64,000 bases of DNA from Gracilaria gracilis (taxonomy: Eukaryota; Rhodophyta; Florideophyceae; Gracilariales; Gracilariaceae): NCBI GenBank assembly GCA_030374805.1, contig JARGSG010000005.1:248001-312000 (forward strand), in the 5' to 3' direction. The notes under the pieces were generated by a model. The model did not search any database. It had not been told where the DNA came from and saw only the letters and a list, made by a program, of their open reading frames with translations. Below are positions 11,594 through 21,982 of this stretch, piece after piece (positions within the stretch are counted from its first letter, which is position 1; the number at the start of each line of letters is the position of its first letter). The translations under genes and the position numbers were made by a program.

Positions 11594-11598
11594 GAAGT

Positions 11599-11876
11599 AC
11601 AAAATGGAGATGATCAAGAAAGGTTCCTGGTCATCGTCGGGGAAAGTTTTGAACCCCGGTAAGAGCTACTTTCTGCGCCTCGCTGCACTGGCAATTGCGG
11701 ATGTCAATCGCCAGAGAGACGTCGATGGCTTAACTTACGCTCGCAAAGCGATGATAAGAACTGGTTTATCACTTAACGTGAACGGATTGTTAGAAGAGCG
11801 TCAGCTCTTTCCCGAGCTGCAGGAGATTGTTCGTAAGCACCGTGCGCAATTCGATGGTGCACCTGTGGAAGTATGA
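11599..11876 (+). pseudogene. pogo-type (DDE_1) transposase, C-terminal segment
   Basis: Last segment of the transposon 1 transposase, after the solo LTR. It reads in frame from the GAAGT duplication through KMEMIKKGSW, NPGKSYFLRLAA and YARKAMIRTGL to a TGA stop at 11874-11876. These C-terminal motifs are characteristic of this DDE_1 subgroup. The segment has no internal stops. Confidence 0.8.
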
Positions 11877-12056
11877 ACTGATGAAGACGCCCACACTATT
11901 TACTGCAAGTTAAAATAGTGTGGCCCACGTTAATTGCGTTGGAACCACAAATAAAGTGGTACCTTTGATTATGTGGCCCACCTTATTTTGTGTTTCCTTC
12001 GCTCTAAAGGAGCTTCATCAAATAGTGTGGCCCACAGTATTTGCAGTTACTGGGTG
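11877..12056 (+). repeat. right end of transposon 1: subterminal repeats and TIR
   Basis: This holds about five copies of an AATAGTGTGGCCCAC-like motif in both orientations, then the 26-bp inverted repeat (12031-12056) and TA. Related motifs occur at the left end (59-160). The likely role is transposase binding. Confidence 0.7.
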
Positions 12057-12058
12057 TA

Positions 12059-13590
12059 CTGTACTAGACATAAGCGCATATTATGCACAATTTCCGTAAC
12101 AGTAAAAACCCCACGTTCTCATTCGCTGTCACAAAACCGCTTGTACATTTGCGCCAATTAAGGGCCCAAGTAAGATACACAGAAATCAATATGCACAGGT
12201 TTTCGTTACAGCGTCTCAGCGGTGCTTGCCAATCACCACGTGCCAATCCCCAGTGCAACCTGAGCCTGCTTTCGTATTGACCACTTCTTATGTCTATCTG
12301 GACATTAATGCCAAAAGGGGTTAACATGATATGTAACTCGGTGATGGCAGAAATAGAACATCTACACCCGGTTCGTAAACTTTGCAGCATGAACAGCATC
12401 GTGCAAATGATCGTTGATGTATTAAAATGATCTTCAACTACGTGTAGCTCACTGAAACCAGAAGGTGTAGTACATTATCGGCGTGAAAAAACAAAAAGTA
12501 TCTATTTCTTGGCAGCAAACAGAAACACATCGGCGTTATAGGTGCAGTATCTTCAGCCTACTTCAGACCCATTTATAGAAAAATGGTTGGCTGTTGCTTT
12601 CGGCGAGCACATGGGCGGAAAAACACAGCTGAAAAGCGCATTTGTGTACACTTATGAAAGGAAACAATGACCCTACGTGCAAGACGGGGCATGGTCATTT
12701 GCGTGTCATTTCTGTTTGTTGCGCCCGAAAACTACGGGTATAGTGATGTGTATGGGTGGCGAATGAATGCGGGCCCCTCACTCATCACTCATCAGCCATC
12801 TTTGTGAGCACGAGCGGAGTTGAATTCTTTGGTGCTGAAGATCGCAAATCGCAAAGCTTCTACTACGGAAGCAAAGCTAGGTGTTTTGATCTAAAGTGCA
12901 CAATTCTCAATCAAAATCTGCTTAAAAATTAGAGGTCTGCATGTTTTTGGTGATCTCTTTCGAAATTGGCGGGGTGGCAAATATACCGCTTATATATAGA
13001 AAGCTTACAGCTGTTTCAAAAGTAATGCCACTGAGCTGGATATTTTGATCTACAAATGCGCTGTGTCACACGGCGCATTTTCCTGTCTTTCTAAACACAC
13101 CCCGTTTGGATCATTTTAGTACCAACCAATGAGAATGCAAGGAAAAAAACATCCAGAGTTTCCCAGATTTGGCTTTGTAACCAGTTCGATTCCAAAATTT
13201 ATATTTTTTCATATTAACCCTCTACAAAGATGTTATCCTCTTTGCACCAAATATTTGGTACTGTGAAATAATGTTTATTTCCAAAGACTATTTTAAACCT
13301 TTTATATGCAAAGTACATTAGCAAATTAAAGTAAATAAAAACGAAAGCTCAAATTAGTTTTCGTTTAGCATCCTAAAAAACGATTCCAAAAAGGAAGTCT
13401 TTTTTCACAATCGAAACTGTTCTCAAAAGAGCTTTGCGACCATTTTCTACGAGAAGCCAGCTTCTCGAAGCGCTGATTACGAGTAGCGGCTGAGCGATAC
13501 CTTCGGTATTAGCCGCTGCTGTCCGAAAATGTGTGACAGTCACTCTCAGTTCGGTACATCGCTGTGCATGAGATACGTGTGTACGTGTAG
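12059..13590. other. intergenic, no gene seen
   Basis: AT-rich sequence with only short, unconvincing frames. A small self-complementary patch lies near 13455-13525. I see no RNA gene or repeat I can support. Confidence 0.6.
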
Positions 13591-13728
13591 TCCCATGTTG
13601 TGCACACGTTGCTGAAATGTTGTCAAAAGTGCAATCAATTTCGCGCAGCCAGCCCTAACCGATCACAACCGAGCCATGAGCTTGGCTCAAGCCGCCGAAG
13701 CCCCTCCTCAACCCTCACCACCACGGCA

Positions 13729-14520
13729 ATGGCCTCCATCACCGCCGCGCGCCCGCCCCCGAAGCCGGCGCCCCCCACCCTCCTTCGAACCCTCGCGGCT
13801 CGCCATCGCTCTCTCGCGCTCCTCTTCGACGTCGACAAGACCACGTGCGACACGCGCCAATTCCAAGGCGGCACCCCGAAGATCCGCGCCGGCATCCAAA
13901 CCGCGTGCCAAACGCTGTACGCCGGCGGCCACGCAATCGCCTTCATCTCCGGCCGCACCGAGCACCGCCTGCGAAACGCCACCGGCGACAGCTTCCCGCT
14001 CGCGGCGCGGCACGGCCGCACGTTGGTGCTGTCGTCGCGCGAGGTGGTGCGCCTGGGCCCGCCCGTCGATCTCAGCGCGGAGATCCGCGCCGCGGAGGCG
14101 TTTGCACACTCGCTCAATGTGACGTGCTGGAATGACGGCGACACCGTGGAGATTGGCTTTCAGGGACGCGAGTGTTTGAAACCGGTGGTGGAGATTTTCA
14201 TGCGCCATTTGGTGCAACGGCGCCCGCAGGAGCTGCAGTTGCTGCCGTTGAAGAAGGTCACGGAGATTATCCCTTGTGGCGTGGGAAAAGGCGTGGCGTT
14301 GGATTACTTCATGGACAATGACCCTAGGTTTAGTGATAGTTTTGTAATGTACTTTGGCGATGATTTGAATGATATTCCGGCGGGCAGGGCGGCGCAGAGG
14401 CGCGGAGGGCTGCTGGTTTGGGTTGGTGATGTTGCTGCCGCTGTTGATGCGGCGGCCGACTACTACGTTGCCGACCCTGCTGCTGTGGAACACTTGCTAG
14501 TACAGCTGTGCAATGATTGA
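13729..14520 (+). CDS. trehalose-6-phosphate phosphatase-like HAD hydrolase
   Basis: A 263-codon protein if translation starts at the ATG at 13729; the frame is open from 13600. That length matches OtsB-type trehalose phosphatases (about 265 residues). HAD motifs are in order: motif I LLFDVDKTT, motif II ISGR, lysine in GVGKGVALDYF, and motif IV FGDDLNDIP. The family removes phosphate from trehalose 6-phosphate in the cytosol. Motif I is unusual, with Lys where Gly is typical (DVDGT). The gene is strikingly GC-rich against AT-rich flanks, which may mark strong codon bias or a separate origin. I saw no clear TATA box. Another sugar-phosphate phosphatase of the same superfamily is possible. Confidence 0.82.
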   Translation: MASITAARPPPKPAPPTLLRTLAARHRSLALLFDVDKTTCDTRQFQGGTPKIRAGIQTACQTLYAGGHAIAFISGRTEHRLRNATGDSFPLAARHGRTLVLSSREVVRLGPPVDLSAEIRAAEAFAHSLNVTCWNDGDTVEIGFQGRECLKPVVEIFMRHLVQRRPQELQLLPLKKVTEIIPCGVGKGVALDYFMDNDPRFSDSFVMYFGDDLNDIPAGRAAQRRGGLLVWVGDVAAAVDAAADYYVADPAAVEHLLVQLCND

Positions 14521-14909
14521 CTTTTTTCCCTATCGCTGCAATTGCTCCCGACTTCTTGGATTGCTTCAACATCAACGACTCAGATCTAAGACGCAGAATT
14601 GTGCTTTTTAAAATCTAATCATCGGAGCCGTACATGGAATATACAAGAAAGGCCAATTTCGACTCGCAACTCTCGAGGTTGAAAGACAAACCATGTGGAA
14701 TTTATTCATCACGATGAGCAGCACACAGTTCGGGCAGCAAACCAAACAAATCAAGTCCACGAAAGTCTTCATTTCCTAGTTGGGCGCTGCCCATAACGCA
14801 ATTACTCCAAGTAATAAATTCTCCACCATTGTGGGACAAGTTCTAGTTCCATTATCGCGCTCATGTCAAGAGGATCATTAAACGGCACTAGGTCACTAGA
14901 TGCTCCGAA
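14521..14909. other. intergenic, nothing recognised
   Basis: Convergent 3' flanks of the phosphatase gene and the minus-strand cysteine-rich pseudogene. No structure seen. Confidence 0.5.
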
Positions 14910-15318
14910 TTAGAAACACTCTGTATCGCCAATTCCGTAAGTAAACGTCCCAAGCGGACATTTCTCGCAATGGGTGGCTCCTTCGTTTCGCGACACGAAT
15001 CCAAGCGGGCACTTCCTGCAAGGGATTCGGCGTGAGCAACGATAGCATGCTGAACTTTTCAGCTCCTCGAAAGAGTGCATATGTCGATATGTTCCGGCAA
15101 AACACCTGAGGCACTCGTTTTCACCTCCGTTAGGAACCGGATCCCCTGTCGTGCTGAAGCCAGACAGCGAAGAGCACGGTGGAAACAGAGCGTCAAGCTT
15201 CAAGCCGCACACAGCACTACAAGCCGTGCGACGTGCTACAAGCTGGACGCCAGGCTTCAAGCCACGCTTCGTGTCTGTGAGGGCTTACAACCACCGTAAC
15301 AGACACTGAAGAGAATGC

Positions 15319-15490
15319 GCTGAGCTTGAAGTAGTCGTTTGTGTCACTGTACAACATGACTCCCTAGCAACGTACGTTTTGTAGAACTGTCCGCGGGTCT
15401 CCATAAAAAGCCCGCGGACAGATTCGTAAACTAGATATACGCTGGCAGGCGTCTGATTGAACTTCCTCTTCCCCCCTCCTCCTGTCCTGA
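15319..15490 (+). repeat. dispersed repeat with conserved hairpin, copy 1
   Basis: This shares about 170-190 bp with 38158-38345, from GCTGAGCTTGAAGTAG through a central hairpin to a pyrimidine-rich end. The hairpin here is perfect: GTCCGCGGG (15389-15397) pairs with CCCGCGGAC (15411-15419) around a CATAAAAAG loop. The copy lies inside the cysteine-rich pseudogene and is preceded by several CTTCAAGC repeats. It could be a SINE, a MITE or a short LTR; the family is not recognised. Confidence 0.65.
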
Positions 15491-16618
15491 ACACCACATC
15501 CCCGTAGCTTCCGGCTGGACATTCCCAGGTTTAAAGCAAACGGACCCTTACATCCGCAGACGAATTACAGTCACGTACTTGTTTGTCTGGACATGGATCA
15601 CATCCTTCGAAGCTAGAGCTCCCATGGTAGCGCCCAGTGAACAGAGGACATGAAAACGTTCCATCTTCGGCGACGCGACAATCATCACGCTCGCAATAAG
15701 CCCTTCCTTGCCTGCTTACAACAAGGTGCTTCCCAATCGGGCAGTTGGTTTCCCTGACGACGCACTCAGACATGTGGTCGTTTGGAACGGTGTTTCCAGG
15801 ACACGGCTCGCATGTTGCAGCCTGATACTTCTTCAAAACTGTACCATTCGGACATGGCAAGCACTCGGTGGCATTTGACCGCAACGAAAAGAAAACCGGC
15901 TTACAGCTCCTACATACGGGGCCTATACTCTGATTCAAAGACATGGTGTCCAGAGTTACAAGTTCCGTACTCATCAAGGAACTCCACTCGGTCAACTCGC
16001 GGGATGCACTGTGAGTATGGTTTCTTCACCCTTGCTTTGATAACGTCAGTGCAAGGTGCACAGCGAAGAGGGAGACCACCAATGCTTCTTCCGCCTTCAG
16101 GGCAGGATACACAACGCTCCATTTCCAAGTCGTACCGTTCATCAGGTCTACATCGAACGCAATCATCGGCGGAGGTTTCCAAGAAACCTCTTGGGCACGG
16201 ACCATTAATTCGACGACAAAACCTTGCCGCAGGTGCGTATGTAGTCGTGTTCTCTGGACATTCAAAGCTTCGAGACAAATAGCCAGGCAATACTTTTCTC
16301 ATTTCGCCATGAGTACCTGGTTCACAAGGCAAACACTTCGTCGACCCACTCCGTTTTTCAGATATAGTACCGGGCGGACATTTCGAACATTCAGAAGCAC
16401 CAGCCAGACTGAAATTCCCATTAGAACTTCAAATTTGTTACTCATTCTCTACAGAATTACTGATAGTTTGAGGATATGCTCTCCAAATGAGACTGTAGGA
16501 CCCGTTTGAGCAGTTGAATTCATCTACAGTAGCCGACACAAAACCACGCATATGATCAATGGTTTACGTAAACATGCCAATATATCGTCGAAATTGAATG
16601 GCATCGTAGGTGACAGAT

Positions 16619-18268
16619 TTACAGTTCTGGAGGAGCGACTGGGTCGCCATCAGAACCAATATGGTCAAAGTCATATTCCAAACGCATCTTATTCTTTTCG
16701 CGATAACGTTTTTGCGCCTTCTTGCGCTTAGAAGATCTCTCTTCCCCTATGTGCCGGAGGCAGTTCTTCCCCTTGCGATAGTGCTCACCGTCAATGTACT
16801 TCAGCGAGTGCCCTAAAACATGTAGGTTCGTCAAAGCGCTTGCAAACTAAAAGAATGTATTGAAGTTTTTTCAGCCCATCGCCACTGAGTGGCAAGAATT
16901 GTCCACGAGTTTGTAAGCCAACCGAACCAGTTTTCTACAATGATGCGATCGGAAATACACCGGATTTTTTTGGTCGGCTGTTTAGTCAAAAAATTTCTTG
17001 GTGGTTTTTTTCTTGGATGAACAAGTCTAACGCAATCATTACCAACTCGATATCTCTTTTCGGCAATAATTCCCCGTATATCAGGATACCTGTTACACAA
17101 TTCTTCAATGGCTACGAGGTTTTGTTTAGTCGTGTTTCTGCACGGCACTTCTGTAAAAAGTCGTAATTGGCATGGAAAATGACGATGTTAGCTTTTGAAC
17201 CCGGAGACTAGCGTCTATGTTCTCGTAAATGCAATTTCACACTCAAAAATGCTAGTTTTGGTGATTGATCGTCTGCTGACCTTTTCCAATTTTTTTGATA
17301 TTTGGGTTTGATATGAAGAAATACGTATTTGGCGTTCTAGTTTAACACTCAAAATTTGCAGTTCTCGAAGTTCGCCAGTTTCATAATTTCAAATATGATA
17401 GTTATTGAACTGGGGAGTTTTTAAAACTGCAAATATTGAATGTCAAACAAGAACACCAAATACGTACTTTCTCATATCCGACCCAAATATCGAAAAAAAT
17501 TAGAAAAAGTCACCACATAATTGGTCACCAAAACTAGCAGTTTTGAATTTGAAATTCTAATTCGGGAAACACAGACGAGTCAGTCATACCAAGGGCTAAT
17601 CCATTTCACATCACAGAGACCTTTGTTTTATAACCATATGGCTTGTGTTTTCCACTAAAATAAATTTCGTCTTCCTCAATTAATCTTTTTGGGCGATTGC
17701 AATGATTAAAGTGAACATCAATTGCATACCGAGCGTATGTTATGATCGAAAAAGCTTTCTCCTGTTCTGGTAGTTTCTTGAAATAAAACGTGCCATCCGG
17801 ATCAAAAACGAAGGTCTTGGACAGTAATATTGCCAACATGAAAACAAATTTCGTAATCATTCTCTCAAAGGTGACTCGTTTGATATTGAAAATGCGCCCA
17901 AAAAATTTCTACTGCCCTCTTTTTTTGAAAACATTTAGTGTCATAAACAGAATATCTTTCGGAGTGTGTATATAACGGCGTCATCTCCCAGTGTTCCATT
18001 CATATCTAATGAGGTGCTCTAAGGCACACCATAATTCTTGAAACTCGGTGCGGTTGAAATTCTTCATTTGTAGAACAGTTTGAGACCCTCCATTGTGACA
18101 TAATGAATCATAAATAAGACACCCAAAGTCTGTTTCTTCATCGCTGTCCGAGATATTTGGTTCAGATCCGAACTGGTCCACTTCCTCTTGGCGAGCAATA
18201 TGAGCCTCCCTTAAAAGTTGGAGAGCCTGTTTGGTTTCCTGGGTCGATATAGGTTCGGCTTGAGACAT
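16619..18268 (-). pseudogene. Harbinger/HARBI1-like (DDE_Tnp_4) transposase, decayed
   Basis: The minus-strand pieces read N to C as follows. 17981-18268 is an N-terminal domain (CLIYDSLCHNGGSQ, NFNRTEFQELW). 17606-17860 has AIDVHFNHCNRP with the first catalytic Asp, then FSGKHKPYGYKTKVSV. 16831-17148 has the RIIVENWFG glutamate motif. A basic C-terminal tail lies at 16619-16834. The order and motifs fit nuclease genes of PIF/Harbinger transposons. The gene carries frameshifts and a palindromic insert (17212-17578) between the SGKHK and VEN motifs, which removes the middle. The transposon's own ends were not found. It interrupts the cysteine-rich gene around it. Confidence 0.75.
17212..17578. 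mobile_element. palindromic MITE-like insert in the HARBI-like transposase
   Basis: The two halves are inverted copies of each other. The arm from 17212 (CGTCTATGTT, then GCTAGTTTTGGTGA, ATATTTGGGT and TACGTATTTGG) is matched by the reverse complement of the arm ending at 17578. Similarity is imperfect but runs over about 170 bp per arm. It has no coding capacity. It lies between adjacent coding motifs of the transposase. Target duplications are not clear. Confidence 0.65.
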
Positions 18269-18299
18269 AACGAGCTAGAGAGGTTGGGAAACTGAAGCT

Positions 18300-18985
18300 A
18301 GTAGAGGATCATAGTTTGCGTTCTTCCATTAAGTAGAAGAGAAACGAAAATATGTTATGCGTGTGTATAAGTGAATCGTCAAATGAATTAGTTTACTGTC
18401 TATGGGGAAAATGGTTTTGTCCAGATCGTCATTCACGATTTCTTTGACTAATAATAGGGGTCTTGTATTGAGACCCAGTCATATAATGGTAGTAACAAGG
18501 AATGTATGCCTTGGATGTGTACTGAAATTTGTCTATCGTAGCTGAGAAAGGCTAGACGTTGAATGAAGTTTCGTGCTACAAGGAAACAGTTCATGTAAAC
18601 TTCACGCATGCAATTCATGCATGACATGTTCAGTACGGAACTTTTGCAAATTCATATTGATGGACATAATTCAAACTGGTGCTGGAAATGGCATAAATTG
18701 TTTCAATCAGAATATATAGGTACACTTGATGATTGCGCAAATGTCAAGAGTTTGCGTAGTTTCAAGGTAGCTCAAGATTTGAAATTGTATCTAAGTATTC
18801 AACTTATGACCTAGTACAACACCTAATGACATTGTTTGTCTTGTTCATGGTCTCCAAAACTGCTTGATTTACGTATATTCTGTTCAACAACGTAGAAATT
18901 CCCTGAAATAGTAAACCACTTATCTATTCTATCAAAGATCTCATAAACTGCGTTCGGACCTAAAAACTTCGCAAAAGGTCAATTG
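18300..18985. other. non-coding, probable 5' part of the Harbinger-like transposon
   Basis: AT-rich sequence between the transposase N-terminus and the resumed cysteine-rich gene. No convincing reading frame or terminal repeat was found. Confidence 0.4.
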
Positions 18986-19521
18986 GGGCAAAAATGTGTT
19001 TTGCAGAAATTTTCACCTTCAGAAGACGTTCCCGCTCGGCAGGGAATACAATCTCCGACTGAGGAGAACCCTGGAAAGGCAGAAGACCTGGGGGCACATT
19101 TTACATCTCAGAAGATTATCCTCGTCTGCATATCTTATCGAGCAGGGCACACAGAATTTTCCATCTCCCCAAGTAAACCTATCTGCAATTATAGTTCCAA
19201 TCTGGCAGGAGACGCATCGAGGTGATCCTGAGCCAGACGTTATGCCATTTGGACATGGAGTACAAAAGGAAGAACCCTCCAACGAGAATGTTTCAGGCGG
19301 GCAAGAGCGACAGAGATCTTGATTTTGAGCTCCGTAGAAATCAAGATATTGCCAGATCGACATGGGATACAGTTCGTCACGTCCTTAACTGGCTGATAAG
19401 TTCGTGGGGCGTAGAGAGTACATTTTGAAGAATTGGGAGCGCGAAATGAACCTCTCGGACACTCGATAGCGTCAGAATGATGAGAACATATGAAAATAAT
19501 AATGCTCAGGACCCAAGTCAC

Positions 19522-19838
19522 AATTAGCTGCTTGAAGAAAGCGTAAATGAAGAGTTATTTACAGTATTGGTAGACAACCAGAATAAGAGTCTTCGGCTGT
19601 CCGAGTTTCAAATCCAACTGCTTTGACAACCATGAACAAGACTTGTACATGAGCTCAGAGCTAAAAAGACATTTTTTGATGTGCCTGAAAGACGTTTGAC
19701 TGCTGAATTATAGTAAGTATTCTGTAGTGGAATAAGTTAGCTGTTGATTCCTTCTTCGACAACTCTGCGCATGGATTGAAGTACAGCCATCATGGAAGGA
19801 TTTCCCAACATGAACAAAGAAATGAATGGCACGCTTTT
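19522..19838. other. upstream of the cysteine-rich pseudogene, nothing recognised
   Basis: AT-rich stretch ending at the target duplication CTTTT (19834-19838) of element C. Any promoter of the pseudogene would lie here; I see no clear TATA box. Confidence 0.4.
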
Positions 19839-20385
19839 TGTGGTATAACACACAAAAAAGGAGAGAGTCCGAAGCGGTTTTGAGACGGGAGCGGCGGCAG
19901 CGTACAGTCTTGTGACTGTAATGAATCCAAACGGAGAGAAGGGGCGGAAGCACCGGGCGGCCGAGGGGAGAGTCGACGATTGGTATCACCAGGCGGCACG
20001 TACAGGAACGTGCGTAAGGGTACGAACGGTCTGAGAAACCCAATAAAGAGGTAGCCGTGCGGTCTATCGTGAGTGCAAACTAACGAAGAAGACGTTCGGC
20101 AGAATATGCTTGTCGTTTACGATTGGGGGCCTCGGCAGATCCGAACTACAACTAAATATCGGGTCTGGGCCCCATTACTAACTACTGTACGATCGGTCTA
20201 ATTTGCATTGTCACCACCAAGTCCATACACGTGGCCAACTTGTACGCTGTGCCAACCCGTCCGGCACTTGATCACCAAATCGTACACGTGGCGGTGCCAC
20301 TGCACCAGCCCATCGTGCACTACCCCTTTGTACGTGAACGGCCGATCGGATACCCCATGCACCAACTCGGGCCCACTATACTACA
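19839..20385 (-). repeat. 3' LTR of element C
   Basis: About 547 bp, ends TGTGGTAT and ACTACA on the plus strand. It pairs with 30483-31026. Confidence 0.92.
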
Positions 20386-20387
20386 GA

Positions 20388-20397
20388 TCCCCCTCCT
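20388..20397 (-). other. polypurine tract of element C
   Basis: On the minus strand AGGAGGGGGA abuts the 3' LTR, as in element A. Related runs lie at 24034-24050 (end of pol) and 27312-27323 (within pol). Confidence 0.65.
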
Positions 20398-21982
20398 ACA
20401 CTTGCGCTCCGCCCTCGGAGCGCTGCGTAGTGTCGTCAAGTCACTACGCGTCTGTCCGCATGGTTGAGAGGGCGCCATAGTGTCCGTTCGGAAATTTTGC
20501 CCGGAAAGGGCGGGGCGAAGCCATGCCAAAATTTCCAGATCGGGAGCGACGAAAAGGGCCTTGAGTACGTGTGGTAAAGATCCAAGCCGAGCGGAACGAA
20601 ACGCACTGGTGCGCGAACGGGGGATCGAAGCCGCTCGAGGCGTGATCCGGGGTGTGCGCAACTGTTATACCTGTGCAGACTGTAGGCACTCGTTCGAGTA
20701 CCGTCAACGTGCTCGGCCCCGCGTATGTTCAAGTCCGATCGGAAATGTGCATCTCGTCCTGTAGGGCATCCACGACGGTCGCCACACAGAGCGTGCCCGG
20801 CGGGGCTTCGAAGTCGTTAGCCCCGCCCACCGCGAGGTCTGCACTTGGTGTCATCCGTTCGGTAACACGCGGGACGCGTGCGTGGAGTCCGTACGGGTTA
20901 CGGGAAGCCACAGCGTTCGCTTTCGGATTTGCCCAGGAAGGGCGGGGCGAAGCCATTCCCGATTTTCCTAAGTGGAGGAGACACCATACGGACGGAACCG
21001 TTGGGTACCCTTGCCGTGTTACGTACGAGTGGGCGTGAAGACGGGTACTGACTGCAGCGAAGGCGTGCGTGTATCCGTGCCTTTCCGTGCGGTTCGTCTC
21101 GAAGGAGAACGCCCGACGGGGGTCCAATCGGCACGCCCAGCACGTCTCGATGAGGGCGTCTGGCGGGTACGCGTATTGGCGCGCGCCGCACGTCCCGACG
21201 GAGAGCGTACGGCGGATGATCTCTTAGCGGTCGAGCGCGTGTCCGTGCGGGTACGCCGTGTCCGAAGCGGTGGTCCTCTTTCGTAAATGGACTGGCGGTC
21301 GAAGGACCGTCAGTGCTCATTGTGACCGTACGGGCGAGCGACCGTACGAATTGGACACGATGCGACGCAACGACGAAGGGAGTGTATAGTGTATCTCGTG
21401 TGAAGTGGGTGGCGGAACGTCAGCTCCTGATCCTCGAATAAAAATAAATTGGTCAGCACTGACATTTCGTCCACGCGGTGCCTGTACGACGACATAGTCG
21501 TCGTCGCGATTCCAAACGTTCGGTAATACCTCAAGTACCGCGTTTTCGTGTTCACCTCCCTCTATAAGAGCGCCAGCCAAGCAGTGACATGCCCGATTTG
21601 GTTCACTCCGTATCCAACCCCGAACCCGAGTGGCTCTGGTACACCGTCGACACCTTTCCGTTCGGTCCCGTTACCTGGTCAGAAGTATGACCATCGCTTC
21701 CGTCGCGGTCTTACCGCTCCTCGCCGGAGGAAGCAGGTCCCGCTATCCGTCACGGAATACGTCCAGAAGGGGTTCTTCGACGGCGAGCGCTTCGCGTCGA
21801 TTCCGACGGCGCTACAGATGCGGGATATGGCGACTCGCAATCCGAAACGGACAAGCATTGAAGCTTGGCAAGCCCGCTGAAACCACCTGCCTGGTGTGAC
21901 CGCACGGAAGAGCGAAGAGACCTACGGGCGGAGCGACATGTAATACCTGCGCTGTTCGGAGGAGAAGGCCTATCAGGATGCG
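20398..21982. other. element C 3' region upstream of the antisense ORF
   Basis: GC-rich internal sequence between the polypurine tract and the uninterrupted part of the antisense ORF. Plus-strand fragments around 21590-21880 resemble the N-terminal half of the antisense protein of element B, with shared spacing of Arg/Trp/Tyr-rich motifs. CCGNNCGG palindromes are frequent. Confidence 0.55.

Larger units (their letters stand above)
29..12056 (+). mobile_element. pogo/Tc1-mariner-type DNA transposon (copy 1), split by two LTR insertions
   Basis: Both ends carry matching terminal inverted repeats of about 26 bp (29-54 and 12031-12056), beginning CACCCAGT, and each is flanked by a TA dinucleotide (27-28 and 12057-12058). 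This is the target duplication expected of the Tc1/mariner/pogo superfamily. Inside lies a DDE_1-type transposase gene in three pieces (173-1164, 10664-11085, 11599-11876). Short copies of the motif AATAGTGTGGCCCAC recur in both orientations just inside each end and are likely transposase-binding subterminal repeats. Without the LTR insertions the transposon is roughly 2 kb. The transposase pieces contain no stop codons, so it was probably intact when the LTR elements landed. Confidence 0.85.
14910..19521 (-). pseudogene. secreted GCC2/GCC3-type cysteine-rich protein, broken by transposons
   Basis: The minus-strand gene starts near 19521 with a signal peptide (MTWVLSIIIFICSHHSDA). It continues with CxxCPxGT-type cysteine repeats in 19019-19521. 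After a Harbinger-like transposon it resumes around 16430 and runs through 15910-16332 and 15531-15995 to a C-terminus at 14910 (KCPLGTFTYGIGDTECF). The order of motifs matches the intact paralogue at 39652-41007, whose end reads PCPEGTFTYGIGASRC. The damage includes a frameshift near 19340, the transposon (roughly 16500-18980) and a second insertion or replacement near 15180-15530. GCC2/GCC3 (ephrin-receptor-like) modules are extracellular; the ligand is unknown. I infer one ancestral gene from the collinearity. Confidence 0.72.

Noticed and set aside
12083-12280. Small frames after transposon 1
   Set aside because: Too short, on both strands, no motifs or context.
13708-14493. 261-codon minus-strand frame over the phosphatase gene
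   Set aside because: High-GC shadow frame, Arg-rich with no domain. The plus strand carries all HAD motifs.
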